Assembly: GCA_030248225.1 (NCBI GenBank)
Contig: JASANE010021353.1
Coordinates: 1-64,000, forward strand
Direction of reading: 5' to 3'
Length of the DNA stretch: 64,000 nt
Origin: Trileptium ribeirensis
Lineage: Eukaryota; Nematoda; Enoplea; Enoplida; Thoracostomopsidae
Below are positions 1 through 11,321 of this stretch, in pieces (the first letter of the stretch is position 1; the number at the start of each line of letters is the position of its first letter). Under the pieces are notes generated by a model, which did not search any database, was not told the DNA's origin, and was given only the letters and a program-made list of their open reading frames with translations. Position numbers and translations under genes: made by a program.

Positions 1-918
1 CTCTCTAAAGGGGACCCAGGGTTTACCAGCTGTAAAAATAAAAATTGGGGAATTTTTCGATCGGGCGCCGGCGTTTGACCTCGAAAAAGTGGGCGTCAAA
101 AGAACATCGCCGATTGGATGGCGACAAAATCGCCATGCTTCAATATAGCAGAAAATTTCTCCAACGACCACTATCGCGTCGTCTCTTCGAATCAGTTCGA
201 CTTCGGCAGCGCGGAGTTCGGTCGACTTTACTGACCGGCTCCGACGCAGTAATCATTGTAGTGTTGTTTCGCAATTTATTTTGCTCTTTCGTGCTTTCTT
301 TTGCTTGGCGTTTCGAATGGATTCGACCGATGGAGGACCCGCGTAGACATCTTCCGTCTCGCGGAAGGGGACTAGCAATAGCTGTCCCGGACCGAAGGTT
401 GTAAGTCAGGAGGAGGATAGAGTGAACGGGGGTTTATTTTCCCCAGATCGAGGTGTAACAGACTGTTGAAACTTGACTAGTAGGCACGCGTTTTCTACCT
501 TTGATAGCTTGATCGGACGCCCGTCGGAGGACGTCCCGCATTCCCACGTCAACTGAGTATACTTTTACATGTTCTTTGACAAAACCTCCTCGAGTCGAGT
601 TCCGTTTTGGGCCTGTTGGGCGATTGCACGGAGGGTGTTAGGTTGTGAACCTAAAAGCCGAAGTAGTTCTGATTCCCCGTGGTCATAGGTAAGGCAAATC
701 AAAACGGACGCTTATCGTCCGCGCGCTTTTACATGCCTTAGTACGTTTGAGTTAGGGCTGTTGAATTTTCCTGAGCAGACCACGGTAAAATTTACCAACG
801 AAACCCTAGGGATTTGCTTGTTTGTTTTCAGTTGGAATTGTTGTTTGCAACATTACCGTTTAGTAGACCGTACGATGCTCATGCCGCTGTTTGAGCTCGG
901 ACTGACGTAGCAGTTAGG

Positions 919-956
919 GACGGAGGATTAGCCTCCGTCGGGCTTTAGGAAGCCCC
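919..956. other. Two adjacent perfect hairpins
   Basis: GACGGAGG and CCTCCGTC form a perfect 8-bp stem around ATTAG (919-939). Directly after it, GGGCTT and AAGCCC form a 6-bp stem around TAGG. Both are read directly from the sequence. They belong to the hairpin-dense left segment. A poly-T tract does not follow, so a bacterial-type terminator is not suggested. Confidence 0.6.
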
Positions 957-1652
957 AAAATTTCGTTTATCAGGACGAGTTAAGAAAATTGGGGAATTCA
1001 AAAGACTGAACAAATTTTAGGAATTTCAGTTTGAGCGTAAGGTATTTGCACTCCGCATGGAGCGAGGTTAACACGGCGTTTACACGATTTTGCAAGTATT
1101 TGATTTGTTCACCATTAGGACGGTTAATACCAGCTTTACATAAGGATTAACTCCCGACTTCGTGAGTCTTCGAGAGCCCCTCACGTCCGAATTTACTAGG
1201 TGCTCGCTCCACGAGATTCGCTTTGAAATCGGCTCGGCCCGATTGCTAAATTTACTACCGTTGAACATAAAACGCTTACGTGGTTAAGCCTAATGGTAGG
1301 ACGTCGGATACTACCTGCTCCCTAAAAGGAACCAACGGCCTGGGGAAAAATGCCCAAAATCGGCCACCCGAAGCTCTTTCAAAAGCACGATAGGGTGCGC
1401 AACGTTCAAACGGAGATCACCACGGTCTCATTTTACTAAAGGAAAATCGCGACCTTTCGCGAATCGTTTGGACCCCAAACCGAGTAAGTGCAAAACCCCG
1501 TTTTCTTTTCATAGCGACTTGATCGCTGAGTTTAGGTGTTTTACTATTTTTTCTCTGGTTGCCCGTTAGGCTACGTACTATGTAGGCCACGATTTAGCTT
1601 TTGCACCGTCTCTGTCTCTCTCCTTTTTCATTTTCCCTGATTGAGTTTCGAT

Positions 1653-1806
1653 CCTGCACGGAGGATTTAAGTCCGCTGCAGGTATTTCTGTTTTATCCAC
1701 TCGACTATCGAGTTCTGAGGAAATTCATTAAAATTTCAGTAATAACTCGACTGCACAGTCTCGATAGTGCAGTCAAGACACTGTACACTTTCGATTCGTA
1801 CAGTGT
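1653..1806. other. Cluster of four consecutive hairpins
   Basis: Four inverted repeats follow one another in about 150 bases. They are CCTGCA-CGGA pairing with TCCG-c-TGCAGG (1653-1682), ACTCGA/TCGAGT with a 3-base loop (1699-1713), GACTGCAC/GTGCAGTC with a 10-base loop (1749-1774) and ACACTGTAC/GTACAGTGT with an 11-base loop (1778-1806). Perfect stems of 8-9 bp at this density are not expected by chance and are the best evidence that the segment is, or derives from, a folded RNA. Confidence 0.6.
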
Positions 1807-1837
1807 ACTAGAATCCCAAAATGACTACGATAGAGAG

Positions 1838-1990
1838 AGGACGACAAAACAAAAGAAACAACAGAAACAAAGGAAACAGCAGAAACAAAACGAGCAACAG
1901 AAACAAAAGCAACGAAAGGAACCGAAGGCAAGACAGGAAAAGAAAGAAAGGAACCAACCAAAACAACCCCAAAAGAAAAGTACCAACCCA
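1838..1990. repeat. Purine-rich low-complexity tract
   Basis: An A-rich, T-poor tract built from variations of ACAGAAACAAA and GGAAAG. It reads as a Lys/Gln-rich stretch in one forward frame, within an open stretch at 1601-2071. The tract is compositionally simple and the upstream part of that frame resembles no protein, so I treat it as low-complexity DNA and not as a gene. Confidence 0.55.
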
Positions 1991-2518
1991 CCCCCGGCGG
2001 AACGAGTCCCAGTTATGGGAAAGGCACGACAACCCGTTAGTACCGTAAAAAGGGCGGCCTCAGTTGCTTAGGAAATAGCTAAAGGCGACAACCGCCCAAG
2101 CCCCGTTTACTTCGGCCGTCGAAGAAATGACTAGGGGCGACCGTTTAAAGAATTTGAGTAAGACTCCGCCCCGCGCCGACATAACGTTGTTCAATTGATA
2201 CTCTACAACCAAAATCGATCGGACTGTCGCCGGCCTACCGGTTATGAGACTAGTAGGACTCCGGATAATCGAGCTCCCAGTTGAACTACTCAAATTGCTG
2301 AGGCGACGGCTATTGGAGAACTAGAGAGAAACCTGGCCGTAGGGCGGAATGAAATAAGTGACTTGTCAGGGACGCTAGGCAACAGTTGTAGGACAGGTGA
2401 TGCACACGGACAGCGTTTTTAACTTCTGACTGCGATGTAGGCGCCTAGTTGGTTGGATCATGACTATTAGCTCGTATTCATTGACGATTTTTACTAATCC
2501 GTTGCGTGGACGATGCTA

Positions 2519-2661
2519 TGATTTGTACCATATTCGATTGTATTAGTGCGACGGAGTTGTACTTCATACTCTAGGTCTATGCTTTCATTGTTTTTGTACC
2601 GTATTCGATTTTAGTAGTGGGACCGAGTCTTATCTTATATCCTAGGTCTATGCTTTCACCG
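2519..2661. repeat. Imperfect tandem duplication, about 72 bp x 2
   Basis: Two adjacent copies share TTTGTACC(A/G)TATTCGATT at the start and CTAGGTCTATGCTTTCA at the end, with substitutions between. The duplication is local and does not recur elsewhere in the window. Confidence 0.6.
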
Positions 2662-3780
2662 TACCCGGAGTCATATCCCGTCATTGCTGTACCGAATCCG
2701 CTCCCTTCTCCGCATAGCCTTCGAATTGCTTGCACTGCCGCGCGCTATTAAGGGCGAACTTCGAAGCACGCCGAACCCATCCCCCGAGCTAGAGCGGACT
2801 TAGCCGAATGCCTCGGGTACAGATTTCGGCCCGGTAATACCGGGAACTACTTCGCTCGCGCCACCTTTTTTTGTTTCCCCTTTTTTTCTTCATTGGACAA
2901 AGGGAGCGAATGCTCGGATTGGTACATTGTTACGGTCTCCGCTGGTATTTGTTCGTGTACCTTACTGGATGCCTGTCATTTACTAATGCTGTATATAGCT
3001 TTGAATAAACTCTTGAAAATTACATGACGTGTCCCGTGTTCTTGGATTCTTAGCGTAATAAAGACGTTCGAATGAACGGGCCAACTCTGCGTGCCACGGC
3101 TTGACGAGGGGAATGTACCAAGCCCTGACACGTGCAGTTCGCCACTAGTACTTGTGTGTGAAAATCACGGAATTGTAGCGAGAGTGGTCCACCTTGTTTG
3201 TCAATCGAACCCGCTCATGAAATTAGTACACGCAAATCGGGACAAAATTTACTAGGAAAACGCTATTACTAAACACGGATAAATAGGTTATTAGGATACC
3301 GATTAGATTGTCCGACGTTAAATTTTCAGGGCATGTCGGATCCCTGTGGGGGCCATATGGCTACAACTGAGTAAGTGTTCTGCTGAGGATAACCTAGGTG
3401 AAACTCAAAAAATTTACTCAGTGAAACTAAATCATCACGCGTTTTCACCTCAAATCACGCTGATAAAACAACTTCCGTTAAGCTAAGATAGGGAATATTG
3501 GTATGACATCATGACCTGTGAGCAGGTGTCGGTGTCAACCTCCCTGGGGGACCTCAGGAATCATACCAGAATACTAGACACGTGCGCAACCAATCGGGCG
3601 GGGTCCGAACACACCCCGTGAAGCGCGCCTGCGGCCTGCTAAGCTCCGTAACTTCTTGGGTCTGACCAAGGAAGGTGACTAAGAAAGAAAACTTAGGGTC
3701 CGCCCTTGAGGTTATGATAGCCGGGGTCGTATGGGCATGGTGTTAGGAAGTTGCGCCATGCAGCTGCGTCACCGTTATTA

Positions 3781-6620
3781 CATATAAATAATAAACTTTA
3801 GACACTGCTACATTCGTTGTACGGTCACATAAACATGAATATGTCAAAAATGAATAATGAAATCAAATTGAATTTGTTGAACATATTACATTAGTGTAAA
3901 AATTTAGGCACGGTAGGATTAATTAGACGTGCATATAAAAATAGAATTAGCTTGTGTAATAAGCCACAAAATTTAGGCGACGTAGCATGAGCCGTAAAGT
4001 TCACATAAATATGGATATGCTAGAACTGAATAATGGAATCAAATTTAATTTACTGGACCGGTGACGTTAGCCATAAAGTTTAGCCACAGTGCCATTAATT
4101 AGACGTACACGAAAATTGAATATGCTGGATATCTCGTATTATACAGAAAAATTAGGCAATATTAATTGTACGTTCACTTATTTAGACATTCGCATAGAAA
4201 TAGCATTTGCTACAAATGAATGAAGGCATCAAATTGAATTCGTTAAATATATCATATTAGACAAAAATTTAGGCACGGTAGTATTATAGTATGTTCACAA
4301 AACATGAATATTCTAGAAATAAACAATGAAATCAAGTTGAATTTTCTAAATAGGCTACATTAGAGGGTAAATTTAAGCACAGTAGCATTATACAGACGTC
4401 GGCATAAAATTAAATTTGCTGAATGCGTCATATTAGGCAGAAAATTTAGGCGCGGCAGCATTAATTATACGTTCTCAGAAATATGAGTATCATAGATGAA
4501 TAACAAAATCAAATGTAAACTGAATACGTCACATTACACCGAAAACTTAGGCGCCGTAGGATTAATTACACGGTCACAACACAAATTTAAATTTACTAGA
4601 AAAGAATGAAGAATTCATGCTGAATTTGTTGAATACATCATATAAAAGACAAAGAATTTAAGCACAATACCATTAATTTTACGTTCACACGAATATGAAT
4701 ATCCTAGAAATAAATAACATCAAATTGAAACTGAATTGGTCACATTAAACCGAAAACTTACTAGAAATGAATTAAGAAATCAAACTGAAATTGTTGAATA
4801 TATCACATTAGCCTGAAAATATATGCACGCTAGGCTGTGCATATATATCTGAATTTGCAGAAAAGACAGTATTAGACAAAGAATTGAGGCACGGTAGCAT
4901 TAACTGTACGTTCACATAAATACGAATATCCTAGAAATAAATAACAAAATCAAAGTGAAACTGAATATTTCACTTTATACCGAAAATTTAGGCGCTGTAG
5001 CAGTAATTAGACGTCCACAACATACACATGAATTTACTAGAAATGCAAGAAGAAATCAAACTGAATTTGTTGAATACGTCATATAAAAGAGAAAGAATTT
5101 AGGCATAGAAGCATTAATTGTACGTTCAAATAAATAAAAATATGCTAGAAATGAATAACTACACCAAAATGAAGTTTCTGAATAAATCACATTAGCCTTG
5201 ACATTTAGGAACGGTTGCATTACCTTTACGTTCACATAGATATGAATATGCTAGAAATGAATAATGAAGTCAAATTGAATTTGCTGAATAGGTCACATTA
5301 GCCTGACAATTTGTGCACGGTGGGCAATGCATATAAATCTGAATTTGCTAAAAAACAGTATTACACAAAGAATAGAGGCACGGTAATATTAATTGTACGT
5401 TCACATAGATACGAATATCCTAGAAATAAAGAACAAAATCACAATGAAACTGAATATTTTACATTAGACCGAAAATTTAGGCGCTGCACCAGTAACTAGA
5501 CGTTCACAACATAAAAATGAATTTATTATAGACGAGTGAAGAAGTCAAACTGAATTTCTTGAATACATCATATAAAAGACAAAGAATTTAGTCATAGTAG
5601 CATTAATTGTACGTTCACATAAATAAAAATATGTTAGAAATGAATAACTACACCAAAATGAAGTTTCTGAATAAATCACATTAGCCTTGAGATTAAGGAA
5701 CGGTTGCATTAGCTATACGTTCACATAGATATGAATATGCTAGAAATGAATAATGAAGTCAACTTGAATTTGCTGAGTATGTCATATTAGCCTGAAAATA
5801 TATGCACGATAGGCCATGAATATAAATCTGAATTTGCTGAAAAAAACAGTATTACACCAAGAATTGAGGCTCGGTAACATTAATTGTACGTTCACATAAA
5901 TACGAATATCCTAGTAATAAATAACAAATCAAAGTGAAACTGAATATTTTACTTTAGACCGAAAATTTAGGCACTGTAGCAATTTAGGCACTTTAGGCAC
6001 TTTAGGCAATTGTACGTTCACATAAATAAATATATGCTAGAAATGAATACCAAAACCAAATTGAATTTTCTGAATAAATCACATTAGCCTTGACATTTAG
6101 GAACGGTTGCATTAGGCTCGTTAGGATTAGTTAGACGTTCGCATAGAATTATAATTAGCTTAATAAACCGTATTAAGCGGAAAATTTTGGCACGGTAGTA
6201 CCAACTGTACGTTCACGTAAATTTTAATATGTTAGAAATGAATAACGCAATCAAATTTAATTTTCTCAATAGCTCAATTTAGATTCAAATTTATTCACCA
6301 TAGCACTATTTAGACGTTCACGTAAATATTAATAGAATTAGCTTAATAAATGGTATTAGTCGGAAAATTTAGGCACGGTAACGCCAGCTATATATACGTT
6401 CACATAAATATTAATATGCTAAAAATGATGAAGCAATGAAATTGAACTTGCCTAATATGTTACACTTCACTGAAAATCTAGGAACGGTAGCTTACCTTGA
6501 ACGCTCACATAAATATGAATTTGATAGAAATCATGGTGAAATCAAGTTGAATTTGTAGAATAGGTCACATTTAAACAAAAATGTACGCACTGTAGTATTA
6601 GCTAGATGTTCACGCAAATA
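3781..6620. repeat. AT-rich satellite with about 490-bp higher-order period
   Basis: The region consists of diverged copies of a monomer of about 105-120 bp. Recurrent blocks are ACGTTCACATAAATATGAAT, GCTAGAAATGAATAA, TCACATTAGCCTGAAAAT and TTTAGGCACGGTAGCATTAA. A distinctive variant block (ATATAAATCTGAATTTGC) recurs at about 4841, 5331 and 5820, so groups of monomers have been copied as units of about 490 bp. Frames are stop-rich. It abuts the GC-rich left segment at about 3780 and fades out near 6620. Confidence 0.85.
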
Positions 6621-6660
6621 TTGTACAGCAGGGCCATTTCAAGTGAGCTGTATGTATAAT

Positions 6661-7140
6661 GCGTTGTACGTGTTATAATGACCCAATGTTTGCGACCTAT
6701 GTACCCACACAGCGTCAAGCACGCCATCGAAACAGTGTGGCTTAAACACCCTCACTTTATTTATAAAAATTTGCAAGAGTAAGCTAGGGGTGTTGTCATT
6801 TCCCAACGTTTTTAACGACAATGTATCTTTTTTGTAGTCTCATTGGGGGTATGCGGCATAGCACCTTGCCACATGCATGTTATCTAGATACAAATATCGC
6901 TATTTAAAAAACTAACAACACAACTAACACATCAGCAACACAGTGTCTGTTACTGTTAATTCGCGAAAAATGGCAGCTAAGGGTATGTGCGACGCCATAG
7001 ATAATAATGTATCGCTTAGGGGTGTGCCGTATTCACATTAGAATTGATTTACGGTATATGTGTGACCCTAACAGTCTGTACGACATGGGCACGACCACAG
7101 AAAGACAAGGGTACCCAACGAGACATAATGAGAACGCAAC
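6661..7140. mobile_element. MITE-like element, GCGTTYACG-terminus family, diverged copy
   Basis: The ends are imperfect inverted repeats (GCGTTGTACGTGTTATAATG against the complement of CATAATGAGAACGC). The interior near 7043-7110 (GATTTACGGTAT, then a CACGACCACAG-like block) matches the interior of the copy at 35449-35715. It has no coding capacity, so it is probably non-autonomous. Target-site duplications are not clear. Confidence 0.5.
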
Positions 7141-8300
7141 ATAGAGATAACTTATGATGGGACGGAATAATTATTCTAAACAAAGAATTCGCCGGTATAA
7201 ACCACATCGAAAGAAAACATTGTGTTCCACATATACCAGGTATAAAATGTTCTAATTGAACACACACGCAAACTAGCGATAAATGAAGCATGCATATTTT
7301 TTAATCGTATTGACATAGAATATAGATAGAATCCGATATATAGCAATCTAATCACCACACCAGTTCAAAGATTTAAACTCTGTGCATAAACCTATTTGAA
7401 TAACGTGCCGAAAACAGATTCTTGTTTTGCAAGCAACATTGGTACAACTCAAGTTTTAATGGCCTAGTTGTATTATTTTACCCAAATTATTTTGTTCACC
7501 TAGTCTATGTTTGGCTCTCACAAGTCAATTCATTACAGGTTCATATATAATTGTTCCTTACACTTGTAACTATGTCGCATTCTAAGGAATACATCTTTCT
7601 GTGGTCTGATGCTTTGATAACAACCAAGTACATATTAATATATATTGACCTGAGAACAAAATATGACCCGTTGATTATATCAAAATTATTACCATTAGGT
7701 TTACACAAGAGGCAATTGCAACCATTAACTACCACGTACATGTCTCTAAAAAATCTGGCGATTACATTTCACCAATGGTTTGCAAATTTGAAACATGATA
7801 GACACTTGATGTAGAGGCCGCATATTGTATAATTTTGCTTTCCAAAAGGCAAGATTCACTATATAATTTTAGAAAAAGGCGGTAAATATTATTTAATTAG
7901 GTGACAAAACTGATCACCTCAAGACAGATTATCCAGTGTATAGATAACGTTACTTTCCGAACTCGACAGGTCGAGGTCAAAACAGATATCAATGAATGCT
8001 AAATACTATGATTGTTACATCAATAATGCGTGTGTATGTCTGGATTGTTCTGGGTGTTCATGTTTGTAAGTCAGTTCACTCGCTCAAAACCGATGTCTGC
8101 TTTCAAATCACTATTTTGTATGCACGCTGTATGACGCGCGTTCCGACACTACTGTATGTAGCCACTTCTTGCAGTAACTAGTTTACGATTCAGGATCACA
8201 AATTTGTGACCGCGTACACTTGAAAACGTGATTGCATTCGCAGGACCTTATTACATTTCCATACTTTAATTCCATCATATATGACAAATACAGCTAAGCT
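7141..8300. other. Intergenic AT-rich DNA, nothing identified
   Basis: Several short ORFs occur on both strands (for example 7551-7814, 7996-8181). None has a recognisable motif or convincing paired splice sites. Confidence 0.4.
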
Positions 8301-8897
8301 ATTCAGTATGTTATTTAATAAACGCGAACAAACGTGCGAAATCGGCAAATATACGCGTCCCCAAAATGTATTCGTAAATCACATCACGGAGCCTATGGCT
8401 ATTCAGTATATTATTTGATGAACGCGAACAAACGTGCGAAATCGGCAAATATACGCGTCCCCAAAATGTATTCGTAAATCACATCACGGAGCCTATGGCT
8501 ATTCAGCATATTATTTGATGAACGCGAACAAACGTGCGAAATCGGCAAATATACGCGTCCCCAAAATGTGTTCGTAAATCACATCACGGAGCCTATGGCT
8601 ATTCAGTATATTATTTGATGAACGCGAACAAACGTGCGAAATCGGCAAATATACGCGTCCCCAAAATGTATTCGTAAATCACAACACGGAGCCTATGGCT
8701 ATTCAGTATATTATTTGATGAACGCGAACAAACGTGCGAAATCGGCAAATATACGCATTCCCAAAATGTATTCGTAAATCACATCACGGAGCCTATGGCT
8801 ATTCAGTATATTATTTGATGAACGCGAACAAACGTGCGAAATCGGCAAATATACGCGTCCCCAAAATGTATTCGTAAATCATATCACGGAGCCTATG
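8301..8897. repeat. Tandem array, 100-bp unit x 6
   Basis: The unit begins ATTCAGTATATTATTTGATG and recurs at exactly 100-base spacing from 8301 (8301, 8401, 8501, 8601, 8701, 8801). Copies differ by only a few substitutions; the first is the most diverged. Each unit has about nine CpG dinucleotides (AACGCGAACAAACGTGCG, ATACGCGTCC), unusual in this AT-rich context. Confidence 0.95.
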
Positions 8898-9450
8898 CTT
8901 GCATCTGCAAAACTACATTACCGATAGAACAATTCAGACAGTGAATTTTTGCGCGATTCTGTTTGCAATTTTGACAAAGGAACGGCTTTACACGTTCGGA
9001 TGCATTTAGAATTTCTACCTTCCATAGTAATCATACTGTGAAAATCTAATTTAACGCCACAGCGGCGTGCCAGTTTTCCTAGTTTTATTTTGTTCTTCTT
9101 GTCACACTGTAACAGTATTATCCAGTTGGTAGCTCACAAAAAGAGTTTTGTTTATGCGTCATAAAAATTTCCACAGACAAATTAAAACAAATGATTCAAT
9201 TCAAGAGTTATATATAAATGTCGCTGGTATGGCAAATGTTTTTAGTGTAGGAAACCTGCTATATCTCCCAATTTTCGTTGCTAATCTACGAATTGATAGA
9301 CCCAGTAGTGTTCAAAAGAAAAACATAGCTTTTACAAAACAATCTATGTTATATTGCTGCCTGCAATTCAAATAGCAATTACGTTTCAACTTTTGTTTTC
9401 ATTCACGTAATATCATCTCAGATAGGGAAGAAGTCGTGAATTACACTCAC
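8898..9450. other. Intergenic or intronic DNA, nothing identified
   Basis: The forward open stretch 9148-9375 has no recognisable content. If the exon at 9451-9758 is real, part of this interval is the intron following it on the minus strand. Confidence 0.35.
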
Positions 9451-9758
9451 CGATAATTGTAGTGAAGTATATAGGTCAGAGCCAGCGCTTGTAAGTGAGT
9501 AGCCCCATCCAAAACTATTGTGTGACTGGCCCAGCCAAAATATGCTATGACTGCTTCCCAAAATATGGCGTGAATCACATGAACTAGAAGTCAGAAAAAT
9601 ATTAGAGATTTGTAAGGAGCCCAATGCATGAAAAGATTCCTTCCCCCTATTTTTCAATTTCACGCAATTTCTTGTCAGCAACCAAGCATCTATTTCATAC
9701 TCGTTTAAACTATATTCAAGTACCAGTGTGACACCTGCGCAAAGCGAGAAAATCGACA
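9451..9758 (-). CDS. Candidate internal exon of an unrecognised gene
   Basis: On the minus strand an acceptor (CTTATACAG) at 9759-9760 precedes 308 bases. After two phase bases they stay open for 102 codons, to a strong donor (TCG then GTGAGTG) at 9449-9450. The translated segment has several Cys and Trp residues and Ser/Gly/His-rich stretches such as WLGQSHNSFGWGYSLTSAG. I recognise no domain. No neighbouring exon was found with confidence, so gene extent is unknown. Support is openness plus two splice sites only. Confidence 0.4.
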
Positions 9759-10927
9759 CTGTATAAGCATTATGGTTTTCATAAATATATTCGGTTTTAT
9801 CAAATATATAAATGTTAAAAGACGGGTATGCGTTTCTAGTATACTAATGATACCAAAATGATGCTATTTCATCAACTATATGCCAAAAAAGAAAGTATAA
9901 TACCCTAAACATAAAAATTTCAAACACAATTACCGTCACACTTTAATATTCGACATGTCACAATAACTAGCAACCCTGTGCGCATGCCAAAACTTTTAAT
10001 CGAAATAATTATGTAATGATAAAGATCGCTGCGAGAGCTTTATAGTGACGCAAAAATAATGAGATAACTTTATTTGACATCGCAATGCTGCAAATTAACA
10101 AACAAAGTGGTGCACTTTACAGGGTGGTTCACATTAGGCCCACATACTATACATATGAAAGAAAAATTCTTTTAACTCATGGATCAAACACAATAAATAA
10201 TATATTATGCTGCGTGCTAAAATGTGCAATATTTAATGGCGTGTACAGAGTATAACAATGAATACCATGAGAAGTCGCATATACAGCCAAACAATTTTGT
10301 GCAATAGCTCAGTTTTACTTAAATTTCCTATTGCGGAGTCAAAACAAATTCTATAAAAATATTCAAGCTCATACACTTATGAAAATAGGTAAAATTGCCA
10401 AGTTATTGTTCGTTCACAAGCCTCAGGCGTTCAGAATCAATAATCGGGATCATAAAATTGTCTTTTACAACTACCCGCTCCAGCTACACCATCATGGCTT
10501 GGTTTGGTCACATTCAGCTCTCGCATGCCGTGATGATGACAATTGTGACAGATAATGACGCACGCTTCTTGGAGAAATTTTGTTAATAAATAATTCATTC
10601 GAAAATTGGGACATAAACAAGAAAACAATATGTAAGTATGAATGCCATTTTGAGAGAATGAAACATTTTGTGAACATAAAATTCCGTTGTTTAACAGTAT
10701 TGTAATTGCAGACTACGTTATGTACAGAACTTTGATGTCATGAGCATGTCGGCTAAGGACTGGCGCTTGACATGTCGCTATATCGCATATTGCATAAAAT
10801 TGTCATTTCAAGTCTAAGTAGTGATAATATGACTTATAAATCACTCTAGACTTTAGTCTTTTCGTGCATACAGTGGCACATATGTTAAAACTTACATTAT
10901 GACGCAATGCGCTACCCAATTTTTTAG
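9759..10927. other. Intergenic or intronic DNA
   Basis: Short overlapping ORFs lie at 10331-10628 on both strands, including a His-rich one, but none is backed by paired splice sites or a recognisable motif. Confidence 0.35.
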
Positions 10928-11094
10928 TGCAGCGTCCGTTGGCACGTGCGTTTTTATTCGTGCGCATAGCTGCATTCCTTTAGAAACCGAAGAACAGTTC
11001 CAAAATAGCGTAGCCACCGGCCTACTGACCTCACAGCCTAACGATCCAGGTTCAACCTGTGGCAAAAGTTTGGTTAAAATTGTACAGAATACAT
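10928..11094 (+). CDS. Candidate internal exon of an unrecognised gene
   Basis: A good acceptor (CAATTTTTTAG) at 10926-10927 and a strong donor (ACAT then GTAAGTT) at 11095 bound 167 bases that are open in one frame and richer in G+C than their flanks. The peptide has Cys at three positions and reads GTCVFIRAHSCIPLETEEQF near its start. It enters in phase 2, completing a codon with one base, and leaves in phase 1. No domain is recognised. The 124-bp tandem array starts 230 bases downstream, probably in the next intron. Confidence 0.4.
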
Positions 11095-11321
11095 GTAAGT
11101 TTATGAACAAAAAAGGGTTAATGTCATAGTTTATATTATGTATTATAGCAGTCTCTTGTCAACTCCTGAAAATTGAATGGAAATTCTTAAACTTCACTAA
11201 GAATTCAAAGCTATGTTGTATTAAAAAGTTGAGTTTTTTTTAATTATGTGTCAACGAATTTATAATGCCACAAATTCTTTTAGACAATGTTAGATTTCAC
11301 CGCAAAACATGTCGAAAACTT

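Larger units (their letters stand above)
1..3780. other. GC-richer, hairpin-dense segment of unknown identity
   Basis: This segment is visibly richer in G+C than the AT-rich DNA after about 3780, where it stops abruptly against a satellite. All frames are dense with stops and no protein family is recognisable. It holds many short perfect inverted repeats with small loops, for example at 638-654, 705-721, 919-939, 941-956, 1653-1682, 1699-1713, 1749-1774 and 1778-1806. That pattern resembles a structured RNA gene. I looked for universal small- and large-subunit rRNA core motifs on both strands and found only short chance-like matches (a ten-base CCGTAACTTC near 3646). It could be a very divergent structured RNA, a decayed repeat or a foreign insertion. 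The left end is cut by the window. Confidence 0.45.

Noticed and set aside
45..404. 119-codon Arg-rich ORF at the left edge
   Set aside because: It lies in a hairpin-rich segment that is otherwise stop-dense, has no recognisable motif, and its length is unremarkable for the higher G+C.
1601..2071. 156-codon Lys/Gln-rich ORF
   Set aside because: The C-terminal half is a purine-rich low-complexity tract and the N-terminal half overlaps the hairpin cluster; nothing suggests selection on protein.
1..3780. Ribosomal DNA
   Set aside because: Apart from short words such as CCGTAACTTC near 3646 and GATTCCCCGTGGTCA near 670, I could not find the universal small- or large-subunit core motifs on either strand. 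A covariance-model search would be decisive.
5970..6010. Nematode-type telomere repeat (TTAGGC)
   Set aside because: CACTTTAGGCACTTTAGGCA is a short local run of a 9-base word made from the satellite's own TTTAGGCAC block, not a TTAGGC array.
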